Assembly: GCA_016844625.1 (NCBI GenBank)
Contig: JAERMN010000164.1
Coordinates: 1 to 6,902, forward strand
Reading direction: 5' to 3'
DNA length: 6,902 bases
Source of the DNA: Deltaproteobacteria bacterium
Lineage (GTDB): Bacteria > Desulfobacterota > Binatia > UBA9968
The notes beneath the pieces were generated by a model. That model had not been told where the DNA came from. It saw only the letters and a program-made list of their open reading frames with translations, and did not search any database. Below, one piece after another: positions 5,302 through 6,902 of this stretch. A program made the position numbers and the translations under genes. How positions within the stretch are numbered: the first letter of the stretch is position 1; each line of letters opens with the position of its first letter.

Positions 5302-6902
5302 ATGGCCAGGGCTCCAAACTTTCTTTTGATCATCACCGATCAGCATCGCGCCGATCATCTCGGCTGCTACGGCAATAAAGTCGTCAAGACGCCGAGCATC
5401 GACCGTATCGCCGAGAACGGCACGCGCTTTGAGAATTTCTACGTCGCCACGCCGATCTGCATGCCGAACCGGGCCACGCTCATGACCGGGCGTATGCCGT
5501 CACTTCATGGCGCGCGACAAAATGGCATTCCGCTGTCGCTCTACGCGACGACGTTCGTCGAAATTATGCGCGCCGCTGGCTACGACACCGCGTTGTTCGG
5601 CAAATGCCACCTGCAAAGTATCAGCGGCAACCCGCCGACGATCGGCATGCCTGAGCCCGATCCTAACAAGATTCAGCCGCCGGCTCACTTACGCGAAGCC
5701 GACCTGAGCCGGCCAGACCATGGACGCTACGATCAGGAGTTGCGGTCTACCTGGCACGACCATCCGGAGTTTGAACTGGCATTGCCCTATTACGGCTTCA
5801 GCCACGTCGAGCTCGCCGTCGGCCACGGCGATCAGGTGGTCGGTCACTATGAAAGATGGCTCAGCGCGCGCCATCCCAATGCTGAATCTTTGCGTGGGCG
5901 ACAAAATCAATTGCCGGGGAATGATTACATCGCGCCGCAAGCGTGGCGCACCCGGATACCGGCAGAGTCGTATCCGACCGCTTACGTTGCCGAGCGGACG
6001 ATCAAATATTTGGAAAACTACTCGCGCACGGATCGGTCGAAGCCATTTTTCATCCAATGCTCATTCCCCGATCCGCATCACCCGTTCACGCCCCCAGGGC
6101 GATATTGGCACATGTACGACCCTGAGCAGATTACTCTGCCGCCGTCTTTCAATTCGGCTGAACGGCCGATCGCGCCCCACTTACAGAAACTCTACGACGA
6201 GCGCGCTGCCAACCAAGCCAATCGGAACGGTCAACGCACCTTTGCCATCACCGCGCGCGAAGTGCGCGAAGCCACCGCGCTTACCTACGGCATGATCACG
6301 ATGATCGACGATGCCATTGGCAGCATCTTGGACTGGCTGAAAACACTTCGGCTCGATCAAGACACGGTGGTGATATTTACCAGCGACCATGGCGATTTCA
6401 TGGGTGACCACCAATTATTGTTAAAAGGCGCGCTGCACTATCGCGGTCTGGTGCGCGTGCCGTTTATTTGGCGCGATCTGAATGGGGAAACCGGTGGATT
6501 GGTCAACGCCGGCTTATGCGGCACCCTCGACATTGCCAACACCATTCTCGACCGTGCCGGCCTGGCGGAACCGAACGGCATGCAAGGGATGAGCTTGCTA
6601 CAGGCGTTAAACGGCGATCAAACCGGCCGCGACTCATGGGTCATCGAGGAACACCAGCGACGCGGTTACATGGGACTCAACCACAACTTTCGCGCCCGCA
6701 GTCTCATCACCAAACAGTATCGCTTGACGCTCTACGAAGGCGCAGACTGGGGCGAGCTCTATGACTTGGCAAGCGATCCCCATGAAATGAACAATCTGTG
6801 GGACGACCCACGAGCACAGAATCAACGCCACGACCTAACGGAGCAGTTGGCGAGAAAGCTGATGGAGCTGGCCGACACGAGCCCGCTCGCAACGCATCAC
6901 GG
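5302..6902 (+). CDS. sulfatase / phosphonate monoester hydrolase family enzyme (3' end outside window)
   Basis: The frame is open from ATG 5302 for 533 codons to the window edge with no stop. It is an alkaline-phosphatase-superfamily hydrolase that should cleave sulfate or phosphonate esters. D13 in ITDQHRADHLGCYGN (11-25) is the first metal ligand; Q14 replaces the usual second Asp, as in the TDQ-type branch. C53-M-P-N-R57, followed by ATLMTGR (58-64), is the CxPxR formylglycine site, so C53 needs oxidation by a formylglycine-generating enzyme. GKCH (100-103) corresponds to the GKWH motif. SFPDPHHPF (254-262) supplies active-site His. TSDHGD (360-365) holds metal ligands D362 and H363, and K375 is the usual sulfate-contacting Lys. 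The ending LYDLASDPHEMNNL is typical of the C-terminal part, so only a short piece should be missing. No signal peptide is seen, so the enzyme is probably cytoplasmic. The substrate is unknown. The start is supported by AAGG at 5288-5291. Confidence 0.95.
   Translation, partial: MARAPNFLLIITDQHRADHLGCYGNKVVKTPSIDRIAENGTRFENFYVATPICMPNRATLMTGRMPSLHGARQNGIPLSLYATTFVEIMRAAGYDTALFGKCHLQSISGNPPTIGMPEPDPNKIQPPAHLREADLSRPDHGRYDQELRSTWHDHPEFELALPYYGFSHVELAVGHGDQVVGHYERWLSARHPNAESLRGRQNQLPGNDYIAPQAWRTRIPAESYPTAYVAERTIKYLENYSRTDRSKPFFIQCSFPDPHHPFTPPGRYWHMYDPEQITLPPSFNSAERPIAPHLQKLYDERAANQANRNGQRTFAITAREVREATALTYGMITMIDDAIGSILDWLKTLRLDQDTVVIFTSDHGDFMGDHQLLLKGALHYRGLVRVPFIWRDLNGETGGLVNAGLCGTLDIANTILDRAGLAEPNGMQGMSLLQALNGDQTGRDSWVIEEHQRRGYMGLNHNFRARSLITKQYRLTLYEGADWGELYDLASDPHEMNNLWDDPRAQNQRHDLTEQLARKLMELADTSPLATHH

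Noticed and set aside
5720..6295. A 191-codon + strand ORF inside the sulfatase gene
   Set aside because: It is a +1 frame of the sulfatase coding sequence, rich in Arg/Ser/Thr/Pro, while the sulfatase frame shows all family motifs across this stretch.
1..6902. CRISPR array, retron, toxin-antitoxin pair or defence cluster
   Set aside because: No spaced direct repeats, reverse transcriptase, paired small overlapping genes or nuclease/ATPase neighbours were seen on either strand.

Overview
The window reads as chromosome from an uncultured, environmental Gram-negative bacterium. It is moderately GC-rich, uses Shine-Dalgarno starts, and carries a sulfatase, a haem-oxygenase-like diiron protein, a Nudix hydrolase and an acyl-CoA dehydrogenase relic. 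That mix would fit a soil proteobacterium or a Binatota/'Deltaproteobacteria'-like lineage, but this placement is only a guess. No 16S rRNA or other phylogenetic marker gene is present.

Layout. (1) 2-97: the last codons of an unidentified + strand gene. (2) 343-1371, minus strand: a secreted protein with an N-terminal beta-rich domain of unknown function and a C-terminal ricin-B-type lectin domain. (3) 1372-1959: a gene-poor stretch holding a possible 30-residue phage-like ORF, a tRNA 3'-end fragment (1587-1610) that looks like an integration-site scar, and a terminator-like hairpin (1731-1757). (4) 1960-2238, plus: a 92-residue two-helix membrane protein. (5) 2270-3307, minus: a zinc-cysteine-motif plus class I SAM methyltransferase, convergent with (4). 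(6) 3383-4135, plus: a haem-oxygenase-fold diiron oxidase relative whose six predicted metal ligands have the spacing of chlamydial CADD. (7) 4315-4548, minus: an acyl-CoA dehydrogenase N-terminus cut off after its first ~75 residues. (8) 4670-5185, minus: a CoA-pyrophosphatase-like Nudix hydrolase. (9) 5302 to the window end, plus: a formylglycine-type sulfatase/phosphonate monoester hydrolase family member, almost complete.

The genes do not form one pathway. They are mostly single transcription units in alternating orientation, and only the Nudix gene and the acyl-CoA dehydrogenase remnant lie in tandem. The orientation of the tRNA scar suggests that DNA to its left (lectin gene, phage-like ORF) may belong to an integrated element, and that the original chromosome resumes to its right. 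I see no CRISPR array, complete tRNA or rRNA, transposase, integrase or recognisable defence system. The most notable items are the tRNA scar, the CADD-like diiron protein that appears to lack the sacrificial tyrosine, the uncharacterised domain joined to a ricin lectin, and a hairpin that would display the sulfatase ribosome-binding site in its loop.
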